This document shows, piece after piece, positions 1 to 8,887 of a DNA stretch of 64,000 nt. Origin of the DNA: JAIPDZ01 sp034522175 (GTDB lineage Bacteria; Desulfobacterota; DSM-4660; Desulfatiglandales; Desulfatiglandaceae); contig JAXHLQ010000001.1 of the NCBI GenBank assembly GCA_034522175.1, forward strand, positions 2,790,001 through 2,854,000. Direction: 5' to 3'. A program made the translations under genes and the position numbers. The notes below the pieces were generated by a model that was not told the DNA's origin, did not search any database, and was given only the letters and a program-made list of their open reading frames with translations. Numbering within the stretch: the first letter of the stretch is position 1; each line of letters opens with the position of its first letter.

Positions 1-1
1 G

Positions 2-280
2 ACATCGGCAAGCCCGGCGGAGGCGGTCGCCATGGTCCGGGAATATGACGGGGAGATCCACCTCCTCATGACGGATGTGGTCCTCCCCGGGATGAGCGGA
101 AAGGACCTGGCCGGGGAGATGATGCAGATCCGCCCGAACATCAAGACGATATTCATGTCCGGCTACACGGCCGACATCATCGCCCGCCAGGGGGTGCTGG
201 AAAAGGGGGTGCATTTCATGGGAAAACCCTTTACGCCGGACAGCCTGGCGCGGAAGGTGAGGGAGGCGAGGGGAAGTTAG
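2..280 (+). CDS. C-terminal receiver (REC) domain of a hybrid histidine kinase, 5' end outside window
   Basis: The frame is open from base 2, so this is the 3' end of a gene that begins before the window. The translation is the second half of a response-regulator receiver domain: the phospho-acceptor Asp lies in LLMTDVVLPGMSG and the conserved Lys in HFMGKPFTPD. Its DNA is nearly the same as the last 260 bases of the kinases ending near 18770 and 31593, where REC follows HisKA and HATPase domains, so a hybrid sensor kinase with a C-terminal REC is the likely parent. The first in-frame ATG (32) falls inside the domain and is not a real start. Confidence 0.85.
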   Translation, partial: TSASPAEAVAMVREYDGEIHLLMTDVVLPGMSGKDLAGEMMQIRPNIKTIFMSGYTADIIARQGVLEKGVHFMGKPFTPDSLARKVREARGS

Positions 281-310
281 AAGTGAAGAATGAAGAATGT
301 AAAAGAAACG
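281..310. repeat. Intergenic word repeat (GAAGTGAAGAATGAAGAATG)
   Basis: Directly after the stop codon lies a run of GTGAAGAATGAAG-type words. The same words follow the stops or flank genes at 8004, 9849, 18752, 22666 and 31585. Confidence 0.6.
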
Positions 311-315
311 CGGAA

Positions 316-581
316 CGCGGCCTCCGGCCCGTAGGGGCCTACGCCCCAGAGGGAGCGGGGAATGAATCTGCGGCAATCTGCGCTGCCCCTGTTCAATCCC
401 TGATTTCGTTCATCAGGTCGGGATGACGTTCCACCAGTTTGAGAAGTTTGACCAGCGGCGCAGGAGGTTGCGTTTTACCTCGTTCATAGCGCGAAAACGC
501 CAGTTTGCCGACACCGAAAACTTGCGATAGTTCAATCTGTGTCAGTTTCAGTTTTTTCCGGATGCGCCGAATATCTGCTAA
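316..581. repeat. Duplicated block: palindromic element plus 3' half of mqsA (copy 1)
   Basis: About 265 bases are nearly identical to 8626-8887. The block starts with a GC-rich palindromic unit (CGCGGCCTCCGGCCCGTAGG then CCTACGCCCC) and runs through the stop and 3' half of the mqsA-like gene on the - strand. Identity ends near 581, inside the gene. This is a partial duplication of the mqsA 3' region with its downstream flank. Confidence 0.75.
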
Positions 582-587
582 ATACAC
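393..587 (-). pseudogene. Truncated mqsA-like antitoxin (HTH half only)
   Basis: The 64 codons encode only the C-terminal Xre-type helix-turn-helix of an MqsA-family antitoxin (ADIRRIRKKLKLTQIEL, then FSRYERGKTQPPAP). The intact copy is at 8701-9102 and differs here at very few residues. The zinc-binding N-terminal half, with two CxxC pairs that contact the MqsR toxin, is missing, and no toxin gene is next to it. The open frame begins at a GTG (587) made at the junction. It is probably a dead remnant. The DNA-binding domain is intact, however, so it could act as a toxin-free binder of the mqsRA operator if expressed. Confidence 0.75.
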
Positions 588-669
588 GCACTTTTGCCAA
601 AGAAGTCAGTCGGTTTATCAAATGAGTGGTGTGTTTTTGAATATGTTGTGACGTGAAAGGAGATAGGGA

Positions 670-3414
670 ATGAAAGACAAGCCGGTAATTTTGATTGTTG
701 ATGATGAGCCCCAATTCATTAAACTTCTCGAAGCATATCTTGTTCCGCAGGGCTATGAAATTGTCAAAGCGGCAAGCGGGGAAGAAGCGCTGGAGAAGCT
801 ATCCAGTAATCAAATCGATCTGATTCTGCTGGACGTAGTGATGCCGGGCATGGATGGCTTTGAGGTGACCCGCAGGATCAGACGAGATACTGTACATCGA
901 ATGATCCCGATCATCTTGATTACCGCGTTGCAAGAAACGGAAGACCGGGTGAAGGGGATTGAAGCCGGCTGTGATGATTTTCTTTCAAAGCCATTTGACA
1001 AGATGGAACTCTTTGCCCGTGTCCATTCCCTGCTGCAGGTCAAAGCCTACAATGACTTGATGAATGATTATCAGATAGAGCTGGAAGCCATGGTAACCAG
1101 CAGGACAGAAGAATTGAGGCATTCCTTGGAGGACCTGCAGCAGGAGATCACCGAGCGCAAGCGGACGGAGCAGGAATTAAGGGAGAAGGAAAGGCTGCTG
1201 AAAGGCATAATTGACGGCGTTTCTGATGTCTTGTGCATTCAGTATCCCGACTATAGCATCGAGCGCTACAACAAGGCCGGCTATGACCTGCTGGGCATGA
1301 CTCCCGAAGAGGTGCAAGGGAAGAAATGTTTTGAGTTTCTCGGACGGGATCGTGAATGCGCAGAATGTTCTACAAGAAAAGCCTTGAAAAGCGGCAAGAT
1401 AGAGCAATTAGAGAAGTATGTTCCTGAGTTGGGCATCTATTTTGACTGCCGAAGCAATCCAATATTGGATGAAGATGGAAATGTAGTCCGTATTATTGAA
1501 CATCTGAGGGATATCACCGACCGCAAGCGGGCGGCAGAAGAGGCCAGCCGCATGGTGACGGTGGTACGCGACTCGAACGATGCGATCACGATTCAGGACT
1601 CCGAGGGACGGATCACCGCCTGGAACCGTGGCGCTGAACTGATGTATGGCTATACCGAGGCAGAGGCGCTGCAGATGAGCATTGAGCGCCTCACGGCTTC
1701 CGGCAAGGTTCAAGAGCAAAAGGATTTTGTCCGTCGGTTGTTGGCGGGCGAAGCGATCACCTCGCTTGAAACCCGGCGGGTGACCAAAGACGGCCGCGTT
1801 CTCGATGTCTGGATGACCGTCACAAAACTGGTGGACGATTCCGGGGAATCCATTGGCATTGCCTCCACCGAGCGCGATATCACCGGGCGCAAGCGGGGCG
1901 AGGAATCCTTGCGCAAACTCAACGCGGAACTGGAACAACGGGTCGAAGAACGCACGCAGGAACTGGTGCTCACCCAGCAGGTGGCGGAGCAGGCCAATCA
2001 GGCCAAAAGCGTCTTCCTGGCCAACATGAGCCATGAGATCCGCACGCCCCTCAACGCGGTGCTCGGGTTTGCCCAGGTTCTGGAGCGCGACGCCTCCCTC
2101 ACCCCGCGCCAGACCGGGATGCTCCACACCATCATGCGCAGCGGACAACATCTATTGAATCTGATCAACGACATTTTGGATATGTCCAAGATCGAGGCCG
2201 GCAGGCTCGAATTGAGCCCGAGGGACTTCAGTCTCTATGATCTGCTGGATGACCTGAAGATGATGTTCCATCCCTCCACTGTCGCCAAGCAGTTGTCGCT
2301 CTCGGTCGAACGGCATAGCAGTGTCCCGCATTACGTAAACGCCGATGAAAGCAAGCTGCGGCAGGTGGTGATCAATCTGCTGGGCAATGCCGTCAAGTTC
2401 ACCAAGACCGGCGGGGTGGCTGTGCGGGTCCGGGGCGAAACGGCTGCGGGCAGCTCCGCTGGTGATGCGAATGCGGTTCGTCTGGTGGTGGAGGTGGAGG
2501 ACAGCGGTCCCGGGATTGCCACAGAAGAGTTGGACCGCATCTTCGAGCCCTTCCGGCAATCGGCAGCAAACAAAGAGGCCGGCGGCACGGGCCTGGGCCT
2601 GGCCTTGAGCCAAAATCTTGTGAAACTGATGGACGGCAGCCTCACGGTGAAGAGCCGGGTGGGCAAGGGCTCCTGCTTCCGCTTCGACGTGCTTGTGACG
2701 CCGGTCGAGGGGGCGGCGCAAGAGAAGGAGCAAAGGGCGCGGCAGGTGATCGGCCTGGAGCCGGGCGCAGGCCCCTTCCGCATCCTGATTGTGGACGACC
2801 AGAAAGATAACCGCGACCTGCTTGCCGCCCTGCTGGAGCCTCTGGATTTCGAGATCAGGGAGGCGGTCAACGGGCAGGAGGCTCTGGACGTCTTTGAGGC
2901 CTGGTCGCCCCATACGGTACTGATGGACATAGTTATGCCGGTGATGGACGGCTACGAGGCCACACGGCGGATCAAGGCCACCGAACAAGGCCGCACCACC
3001 CCGGTCATCGCGGTGACGGCCAGCGTCTTTGGCGAAGCCGAAAAAGAGGTTCTGGCCAGGGGCGTGGACGGTTATGTGCACAAGCCCTTCAGGACGGAGG
3101 AGCTTTTTGCCGTGCTGAGGAAATGCCTCGGACTGCGCTATGTCTATGCCGAAGGCGCCGGGCAAGCCTCGGAAAAGTCCGGCGTTCAGCCGCTCACCCG
3201 CGAGGATCTGGCGGCGCTGCCGGAGGAGTTGTGCCAGGCCATGCGCCAGGCCGTCGACGAGGGGGACATGGCCGGGCTGCAGGCGCTGATCGCCCAGGTC
3301 GAAGAGACGGATGCCGAGACGGCGCGCAAGCTTAGGAACCTCGCCGACCGGTACGACTACGAAACACTCACCCAGGTATTGATAAAACAGGAAGAAGGAG
3401 AACCCGATGAATAA
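670..3414 (+). CDS. Hybrid sensor histidine kinase, REC-PAS-PAS-HisKA-HATPase-REC
   Basis: A 914-residue cytoplasmic kinase with no membrane segment. An N-terminal receiver (about 5-125, phospho-acceptor Asp55) is followed by a coiled coil (about 130-175), two PAS domains (about 176-290 and 290-410), HisKA (phospho-His in NMSHEIRTPLNA), HATPase_c (NLLGNAVKFT; GTGLGLALS) and a second receiver (DIVMPVMDGYEA). A helical tail of about 70 residues with no clear Hpt His ends the protein. The start ATG has the RBS AAAGGAG seven bases upstream. Its last 8 bases overlap the next gene, so the two are probably translated together. The N-terminal REC suggests it takes phosphate or input from another kinase. 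The stimulus is unknown. Confidence 0.9.
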   Translation: MKDKPVILIVDDEPQFIKLLEAYLVPQGYEIVKAASGEEALEKLSSNQIDLILLDVVMPGMDGFEVTRRIRRDTVHRMIPIILITALQETEDRVKGIEAGCDDFLSKPFDKMELFARVHSLLQVKAYNDLMNDYQIELEAMVTSRTEELRHSLEDLQQEITERKRTEQELREKERLLKGIIDGVSDVLCIQYPDYSIERYNKAGYDLLGMTPEEVQGKKCFEFLGRDRECAECSTRKALKSGKIEQLEKYVPELGIYFDCRSNPILDEDGNVVRIIEHLRDITDRKRAAEEASRMVTVVRDSNDAITIQDSEGRITAWNRGAELMYGYTEAEALQMSIERLTASGKVQEQKDFVRRLLAGEAITSLETRRVTKDGRVLDVWMTVTKLVDDSGESIGIASTERDITGRKRGEESLRKLNAELEQRVEERTQELVLTQQVAEQANQAKSVFLANMSHEIRTPLNAVLGFAQVLERDASLTPRQTGMLHTIMRSGQHLLNLINDILDMSKIEAGRLELSPRDFSLYDLLDDLKMMFHPSTVAKQLSLSVERHSSVPHYVNADESKLRQVVINLLGNAVKFTKTGGVAVRVRGETAAGSSAGDANAVRLVVEVEDSGPGIATEELDRIFEPFRQSAANKEAGGTGLGLALSQNLVKLMDGSLTVKSRVGKGSCFRFDVLVTPVEGAAQEKEQRARQVIGLEPGAGPFRILIVDDQKDNRDLLAALLEPLDFEIREAVNGQEALDVFEAWSPHTVLMDIVMPVMDGYEATRRIKATEQGRTTPVIAVTASVFGEAEKEVLARGVDGYVHKPFRTEELFAVLRKCLGLRYVYAEGAGQASEKSGVQPLTREDLAALPEELCQAMRQAVDEGDMAGLQALIAQVEETDAETARKLRNLADRYDYETLTQVLIKQEEGEPDE

Positions 3415-4504
3415 CGGAAACAAGACAGCGACCATCATGGTGGTTGACGACATTCCGGCCAACCTCAAGCTTCTGAGCGAGATGCTTCAGGGGCAAGGCC
3501 GCCGCGTGGCGCAGTTCCCCTCCGGAAGCATGGCCCTGAAGGCCGCCGCCAAAAATCCGCCGGATTTGATCCTGCTGGACATCATGATGCCCGGGATGGA
3601 CGGGTTTGAGGTCTGCCGGCGGCTCAAGGCCGACGAAAACCTGAAGGACATTCCGGTGCTCTTTATCAGCGCCTTGGACGGCACGGAAGATAAAATCAAG
3701 GCTTTTTCCGCGGGCGGCCTGGATTATGTGAGCAAGCCCTTCCAGGAAGCGGAGGTGCTGGCACGGGTCAAGACCCACCTTGAACTAGGTCGGGTGCGGC
3801 GGGAATTGGAAAAACACAATTTCCAGCTAGAGGATCTGGTCCGGGAAAAGGTAAAAGAGATCGCAGCTTCACAAATGGCTACCATCGTCGCCATATCCAA
3901 ACTGGCGGAGTACCGGGACGATGAAACGGGCCGGCATATCGAGCGCACCCGGAAATCCTGCCGAATGCTCGCCCAACAATTGCGGGAAAATGACCGCTAC
4001 GCCGAAAGCATCACTGATGTCTTCATAGAAAATATCTATTATGCCGCTCCGCTCCACGACATCGGCAAAATCGGCATTGCCGACAATATCCTTCTGAAAC
4101 CCGGAAAGCTTACCCCCGAGGAATTCGAGATCATGAAGACCCATGCCATCATCGGAGCGACGGCCCTGCAAGCGGTGCAACGCAGGTATCCGGATAATGC
4201 CTTCATCAATATGGGGATTGCCCTGACCCGGTCCCACCACGAAAAATGGGACGGCAGCGGCTATCCCGACGGGCTTGTGGGAGAAGATATCCCCTTGAGC
4301 GGCCGCATCATGGCCTTGGCGGATGTCTACGATGCCTTGCGCTCGAAACGGCCCTACAAGGAGGCATTCACCCATGAAAAAGCCCGCGGGATTATTAAGG
4401 AAGGGGCGGGCAGTCACTTCGATCCCGCCGTCGTGGAGGCTTTCCTTGCCGTGGAGACTGAATTTGCCGAGATTAGAGAGCGCATGAAAGACGGGGCGGC
4501 TTAA
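3407..4504 (+). CDS. Response regulator with HD-GYP domain (probable c-di-GMP phosphodiesterase)
   Basis: The 365 residues hold a receiver domain (about 8-125, phospho-acceptor Asp58 in LILLDIMMPGMDGF), a short coiled linker and an HD-GYP domain. The metal and catalytic signatures are visible: H..R within RHIERTRKSC, HDIGKIGI, and HHEKWDGSGYP with the full GYP motif. Proteins of this family hydrolyse cyclic di-GMP. The start overlaps the 3' end of the upstream hybrid kinase by 8 bases, which suggests that kinase is its cognate partner. It is one of the few enzymatic outputs in this signalling cluster. Confidence 0.9.
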   Translation: MNNGNKTATIMVVDDIPANLKLLSEMLQGQGRRVAQFPSGSMALKAAAKNPPDLILLDIMMPGMDGFEVCRRLKADENLKDIPVLFISALDGTEDKIKAFSAGGLDYVSKPFQEAEVLARVKTHLELGRVRRELEKHNFQLEDLVREKVKEIAASQMATIVAISKLAEYRDDETGRHIERTRKSCRMLAQQLRENDRYAESITDVFIENIYYAAPLHDIGKIGIADNILLKPGKLTPEEFEIMKTHAIIGATALQAVQRRYPDNAFINMGIALTRSHHEKWDGSGYPDGLVGEDIPLSGRIMALADVYDALRSKRPYKEAFTHEKARGIIKEGAGSHFDPAVVEAFLAVETEFAEIRERMKDGAA

Positions 4505-4782
4505 GGCTGCTCCGAATGGCGGCCCGAGAGGGAAAGCGGATACAAAATGTCCTTATCCGGCCCCAAAACTCCGTTCCCCCATACAAATGGAGAGCGGGTT
4601 TTTGTCTTCTGCGGCCTGGGAAATGCGTATGGTAAAAGAGATGATGTTTGAAAAGCGAGTAAGTCAGCAAAATTATAACAATGCAGCTCTTAAAATGATC
4701 AACGGCAAAGTCATCGACATTCTCGGAAGGTCGACGCTTCTTGCGCAGCTTACAATTCGGTTTGCTGCCTATGGGGGACGCT

Positions 4783-7779
4783 ATGAAAGATGATCATAAT
4801 ACAAAGAAGGAGCTTATAGATGAACTGACGGAATTGCGCTCGCAGAATGCCGCGCTGAAAAAATCGACAGCCGAAGGTATATCGGCCGAGCTTGCGGTCG
4901 AGGAGGCCCGTCGCTACGCCGAAAGTATTGTGGAGACGGTTCGAGAGCCCCTTTTGGTTCTGGATGCGGACATGAAGATCATCTCGGCAAACCGCCACTT
5001 TTACGCCACCTTTAACGTTATTCCCTCTGAAACGCTCGGATGCTTCATCTATGACCTTGGAAACAAACAATGGGACATCCCCCTGCTTCGGGAACTGCTT
5101 GAAGAAATCCTTCCGGAAAAAGAGACGTTCGACGACTTTGAGGTTTCCCATGTTTTCCAGGACATCGGTCATAAAGTCATGCTGCTCAACGCCCGCCAGG
5201 TATATCGGAAAGACATCGATGCCGCGATGATCCTTCTCGCCATTGAGGACATTACCGAGCGCAAGCGACTGGAAACGTTATTAACCGAGTCTGAAGAGCG
5301 CTTCAGGCGTCTTTTTGAGACCGCTGACGACGCGATAGTGCTTCTCGAAAAAGGCGAAGGGAAGATCACCCATGCCAATCCGTCCACCGAGAAGATGCTG
5401 GGCTATGCCCGGGAGGAGAGCACCGGGAATAAACTTCAGGATATCGGTGTGTTGCTCGATCAAAGTGATTTCCAGACGACAATGGAGAATTTAAACAAGA
5501 GCGGGATGATTAAATACGATGACGTTCCGGCAAAGACCAAGGCCGGGCAGCACATCCATACGGATATCTATCTCGTCGACGCAATATTGGACAGGGCAAT
5601 GTTGGTGCAATGCAATATTCGCGACATCACCGCCCGTAAGCAGGCCGAGGCCAACCTCCTGGAGACCAATCGCCATTTGGAGGCGGCCACTGCCCGTGCC
5701 AACGAGCTGGCTACGCAGGCGGAGGAGGCCAACCGCGCCAAGAGTGAGTTCCTTGCCAACATGAGCCACGAGATTCGCACGCCCATGAACGGCATCGTAG
5801 GAATGACCGAGCTGCTCCTTGGGACCGATCTCACGAAAGAGCAGCGTGATTACCTGGAGACGCTCAACACCTCGTCGGAGTATCTGCTCAATCTCATTAA
5901 TGACATCCTGGACCTTTCCAGGATCGAGGCCCGCCGGCTTGAACTGGAAGAAATCGACTTCGACCTGCGAACGACGCTCGAAGGGGCGGCCCGGGCCCTC
6001 TCGCACAAGGCCCATGAAAAGGGCCTGGAACTGATCTGCCATATCGCACCCGATGTCCCTACCGCCCTTGCGGGAGATCCCGGCAGGCTTCGCCAGGTTA
6101 TCCTCAATTTTACCGGCAATGCGATTAAATTCACCGAAAAGGGGCAGGTGGTCATTGGGGCAAAGACCGAAAAAGAGGAGGAAACATCCACGACCTTGCA
6201 TTTCACGGTTGCCGATACGGGCATCGGCATCTCCCCTGACAAGCTGGAGATGATCTTCGAGAGTTTCAGGCAGGTGGACAGCTCCGTTACCCGGCGATAC
6301 GGCGGGACGGGCCTGGGCTTGACCATATCTAAGCAGATCGTTCGGATGATGAACGGCAGGGTTTGGGTGGAAAGCGAACCTGGAAAGGGAAGCGTCTTTC
6401 ATTTTACAGTCCCCTTTACCCTCAGCCGGGCCGAAATCCGCAAACCCGTATCTCCTGATGCCGTCGACATTGCCGGCATCCGTGCGCTCATCGTGGATGA
6501 CAATGCCCTCAATCGACAAATATTCAGAGAAATGCTCTCCAAATGGGGGCTCATCTTGGGCGAGGCACGGGACGGAGAAGGCGCCCTCGAAGCGGTGAAG
6601 CGGGCATTTGAGTCGGGAGAACCCTACCGTCTCATGCTGTTGGACTTCCAGATGCCCGGGATGGACGGGTTCGAACTGGCGGAAAAGGTCATGGAGAGTC
6701 CCTATGGAGCGGACCTGGAGATTATCATGCTGACTTCCTCAGGGCAACCGGGAGATGCGGAACGATGCAGGAAAATGGGTATCTCAGGCTACCTGCAGAA
6801 GCCGGCCAGAATGGCGGAGCTTTTTGATGCCATTTTGATGGTTCTCGACTGTCCAGGTGATGCGCCGCCTTCCCTGGTAACCCGTCACAGGGTTCAGGAT
6901 GCCCGCAAGAGATTCCATATTCTCCTGGCTGAAGACAATCCCATCAACCGGAAAGTGGCTTTCGAAGTATTGAAAAAAAGGGGCCACCGGTTAACCATGG
7001 TCGCAAACGGCCTTGAAGCCTTGAGAGCATTTGAACGCGAGCCCTTTGATTTGATTCTCATGGATGTTCAGATGCCGGAGATGGACGGGTTTGCCGCAAC
7101 CAGGGAAATCCGAAGGTTAGAAGGGGAGAGGGTTGGAAGCGTAGAAGCTGAAAGCTCAAAAGGCAAAGAAAGCTCTCCGCCTCGTTCCGAAAGGTATCCA
7201 GCATCCAGTATCCAGCATCCAGTATCCAGAATCCCCATCGTGGCCATGACGGCCCATGCCCTGAAAGGGGATCGTGAAAGATGCCTCGAGGCCGGAATGG
7301 ACGACTACGTGTCCAAGCCGGTCAAGGCGGAGGTCCTTTACCGGGTCATCGAGAACCTGGTAAACACCAGGCAAAAGGACGATGAGGTTGGCGCCACGGC
7401 CCTCCATGCCCCCCCGGAACTGCCGGAGGACAGGGCTGTTTTCGACCTCTCCGCGGCCCTGGAGGCGGCGGCCGGAAACCGGACGCTCTTCCTGGAAATC
7501 GCCCGGCTTTTTCTAAGCGAGCTTCCCCAGGCCGTGAGCGACATCAGGGAGGCGGTCTCGAACAGCGACGCCTCTCGCCTGGAGCAGGGGGCCCACAAAC
7601 TGAAGGGGTCCCTGTCGATTGTGGGCGCCAAACGGGCCTTTGATGCGGCCTATGGTCTGGAGGTCCTCGGCAGGGAAGGAAAAATGCAGGAGGCCGAATA
7701 TGGAGTGGATGTCCTCTTGAAGGATCTTCAAGACCTGGAGTCTGCCCTGCGGATGACTCTGAAGGAGCTTGAAATGTGA
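4783..7779 (+). CDS. Hybrid sensor histidine kinase, PAS-PAS-HisKA-HATPase-REC-REC-Hpt
   Basis: A phosphorelay kinase of 998 residues. After a short coiled N-terminus come two PAS domains, HisKA (NMSHEIRTPMNGIVGMTELL), HATPase_c (GTGLGLTISKQI), a first receiver (LLDFQMPGMDGFE), a second receiver (LMDVQMPEMDGFAA; DDYVSKPV) and a C-terminal Hpt domain with the phospho-His in GAHKLKGSL. The ATG at 4783 is chosen over the in-frame TTG at 4741 because GGGGGA lies just upstream. The second receiver carries an insertion of about 35 residues in the loop before IPIVAMTAHAL. It is encoded partly by tandem CATCCAGTATCCAG repeats (7195-7232). Stimulus and partners are unknown. Confidence 0.88.
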   Translation: MKDDHNTKKELIDELTELRSQNAALKKSTAEGISAELAVEEARRYAESIVETVREPLLVLDADMKIISANRHFYATFNVIPSETLGCFIYDLGNKQWDIPLLRELLEEILPEKETFDDFEVSHVFQDIGHKVMLLNARQVYRKDIDAAMILLAIEDITERKRLETLLTESEERFRRLFETADDAIVLLEKGEGKITHANPSTEKMLGYAREESTGNKLQDIGVLLDQSDFQTTMENLNKSGMIKYDDVPAKTKAGQHIHTDIYLVDAILDRAMLVQCNIRDITARKQAEANLLETNRHLEAATARANELATQAEEANRAKSEFLANMSHEIRTPMNGIVGMTELLLGTDLTKEQRDYLETLNTSSEYLLNLINDILDLSRIEARRLELEEIDFDLRTTLEGAARALSHKAHEKGLELICHIAPDVPTALAGDPGRLRQVILNFTGNAIKFTEKGQVVIGAKTEKEEETSTTLHFTVADTGIGISPDKLEMIFESFRQVDSSVTRRYGGTGLGLTISKQIVRMMNGRVWVESEPGKGSVFHFTVPFTLSRAEIRKPVSPDAVDIAGIRALIVDDNALNRQIFREMLSKWGLILGEARDGEGALEAVKRAFESGEPYRLMLLDFQMPGMDGFELAEKVMESPYGADLEIIMLTSSGQPGDAERCRKMGISGYLQKPARMAELFDAILMVLDCPGDAPPSLVTRHRVQDARKRFHILLAEDNPINRKVAFEVLKKRGHRLTMVANGLEALRAFEREPFDLILMDVQMPEMDGFAATREIRRLEGERVGSVEAESSKGKESSPPRSERYPASSIQHPVSRIPIVAMTAHALKGDRERCLEAGMDDYVSKPVKAEVLYRVIENLVNTRQKDDEVGATALHAPPELPEDRAVFDLSAALEAAAGNRTLFLEIARLFLSELPQAVSDIREAVSNSDASRLEQGAHKLKGSLSIVGAKRAFDAAYGLEVLGREGKMQEAEYGVDVLLKDLQDLESALRMTLKELEM
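7118..7232. repeat. In-frame word-repeat insertion inside a receiver domain
   Basis: Within the kinase gene, GAAGCTGAAAGCTCAAAAGG is followed by tandem copies of CATCCAGTATCCAG (7195-7232). The insertion keeps the frame and lies in the loop between helix 3 and strand 4 of the second receiver domain. Confidence 0.7.
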
Positions 7780-8013
7780 AGACCCTGACCGTTGAAGATG
7801 ATCCCGTCTCCATGAGGGTTTTGGAGGTTTTTCTTGAGGATTGGGATACGAGGTCGTGACCGCCCGAAAATGAAGACCCTCTTCATATCTGGATATCCGG
7901 CCAACATCATCGCCCGCCAGGGGGTGCTGGAAAAGGGGGTGCATTTCATGGGAAAGCCCTTCACGTTTGACAGCCTGGGCCGGAAGGTGAGGGAAGCGAT
8001 CGATAGTGAATAA
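7776..8013 (+). pseudogene. Internally deleted response-regulator receiver remnant
   Basis: A GTG at 7776, overlapping the upstream stop, opens a receiver-like start (TLTVEDDPVSMRVLEVFLED) that ends at a TGA near 7857. From 7870 another frame encodes the end of a receiver (TLFISGYPANIIARQGVLE, then HFMGKPFTFDSL) down to the stop at 8011-8013. The middle of the domain, including the phospho-acceptor Asp, is gone. The 3' part is close in sequence to bases 140-260 and to the kinase ends near 18700 and 31520. This is a decayed response regulator that once followed the hybrid kinase. Confidence 0.75.
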
Positions 8014-8058
8014 TGAAGAGTGAAAAGTGAAGAATGAAGAGTGAAGAATGATGAATGG
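8004..8058. repeat. Word-repeat array (GTGAATAATGAAGAGTGAAA type)
   Basis: Repeated GTGAAGAATGAAGAG-like words begin at the stop codon of the receiver remnant and continue for about 50 bases. They are followed by GGTCATGAAGTGGTCATGGG and a weak copy of the GC-rich palindrome near 8087-8118. Confidence 0.6.
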
Positions 8059-8178
8059 TCATGAAGTGGTCATGGGTGGTCATTAGGCCTGCGGCCGTCA
8101 TTCATTGTCATAAGCCCTACGGGCGTTATTGGTTGTTAATGGAATGACAATCGAATGACAACTGCAAGCCCTCTTTGC

Positions 8179-8277
8179 TTAGCGGGATCGGTGATCAGCC
8201 CTTTTGTCGCGGGCAAAATACAGGGCGATCAGTCCTCCCAAGATGATGAAGGTTCCAATGATGAGCAGTCCAGTCAT
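8179..8277 (-). CDS. Small single-span membrane protein (32 aa)
   Basis: A 32-codon frame starting with an ATG that overlaps the stop of the gene upstream (ATGA, 8274-8277). The product begins MTGLLIIGTFIILGGLIALY and ends in a charged tail (ARDKRADHRSR). It is therefore one hydrophobic helix with a positive C-terminus, typical of a small inner-membrane protein with its tail in the cytoplasm. The 4-base overlap suggests translational coupling with the 68-residue membrane protein. I do not recognise the family and no function can be assigned. Confidence 0.5.
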   Translation of the reverse strand: MTGLLIIGTFIILGGLIALYFARDKRADHRSR

Positions 8278-8480
8278 TTTTCGTTAGCTCCTTTTAGAAG
8301 AAACAAACCGAAGATAATGGATATGGCAGAAATCAGCAGCCCCACGCCTATCAATGTGTAATTTATGGAAACAATGTTGTCTGGCAAGAAATTGCCGACG
8401 ACAAGGGCAGCGAATATGATCTTGCCAAAATCGATAAAAACTTTTGAAAGAGACTCTAACTGTTTGACATTCATTGCCAT
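8274..8480 (-). CDS. Small two-span membrane protein (DUF6722-like)
   Basis: The 68 residues start with a short polar segment (MAMNVKQLESLSKVFIDFGK) followed by two hydrophobic helices separated by a short polar turn (FLPDN), then a polar end (KGANEK). This layout resembles small membrane proteins of the DUF6722 type. I base that on pattern only, not on an alignment. A GGAG lies about 10 bases before the ATG. The stop overlaps the start of the 32-residue membrane protein, so the two probably form an operon. Its neighbours on this strand are the mqsRA genes, 220 bases upstream. Confidence 0.55.
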   Translation of the reverse strand: MAMNVKQLESLSKVFIDFGKIIFAALVVGNFLPDNIVSINYTLIGVGLLISAISIIFGLFLLKGANEK

Positions 8481-8625
8481 TTATGTTGCTCCGTGTGGCC
8501 TTTCATGTCAGCGATCTCCGGAGTGTGCTGTCAAGGTAAATCGCTTGGGGCTTGGGCTGGGCGAATGCAGGCGGCTCAATGCTAAAGTTCGAGTGACCCA
8601 GCAACTGACTGTCCTGAATGCGGAA

Positions 8626-8887
8626 CGCGGCCTCCGGCCCGTAGGGCCTACGCCCCGGAGGGAACGGGGAAGGGATCCGAGTCATCTGCGCTGCCCCTGT
8701 TTAGTCCCTGATTTCGTTCATCAGGTCGGGATGACGTTCCACCAGTTTGAGAAGTTTGACCAGCGGCGCAGGAGGTTGCGTTTTACCTCGTTCATAGCGC
8801 GAAAACGCTAATTTGCCGACACCGAAAACTTGCGCTAGTTCGATCTGTGTCAGTTTCAGTTTTTTCCGGATGCGCCGAATATCTGCG
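8626..8887. repeat. Duplicated block: palindromic element plus 3' half of mqsA (copy 2)
   Basis: Source-like partner of the block at 316-581. It starts with CGCGGCCTCCGGCCCGTAGG, passes into CCTACGCCCCGGAGGG and then into the 3' half of the intact mqsA gene. Confidence 0.75.

Noticed and set aside
2152..3468. 438-codon frame on the - strand opposite the first kinase
   Set aside because: It mirrors codon bias of the GC-rich kinase gene on the other strand; the kinase domains are unambiguous. The same applies to other long opposite-strand frames such as 5491-6519, 14040-15038 and 38291-39289.
4587..4793. 68-codon frame before the hybrid kinase at 4783
   Set aside because: No clear RBS and no recognisable domain; it overlaps the kinase start. 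It could be a small gene but cannot be supported.
8155..8361. 68-codon frame on the + strand opposite the small membrane genes
   Set aside because: The - strand frames have hydrophobic helices, an RBS and an ATGA overlap, while the + frame has none of these.
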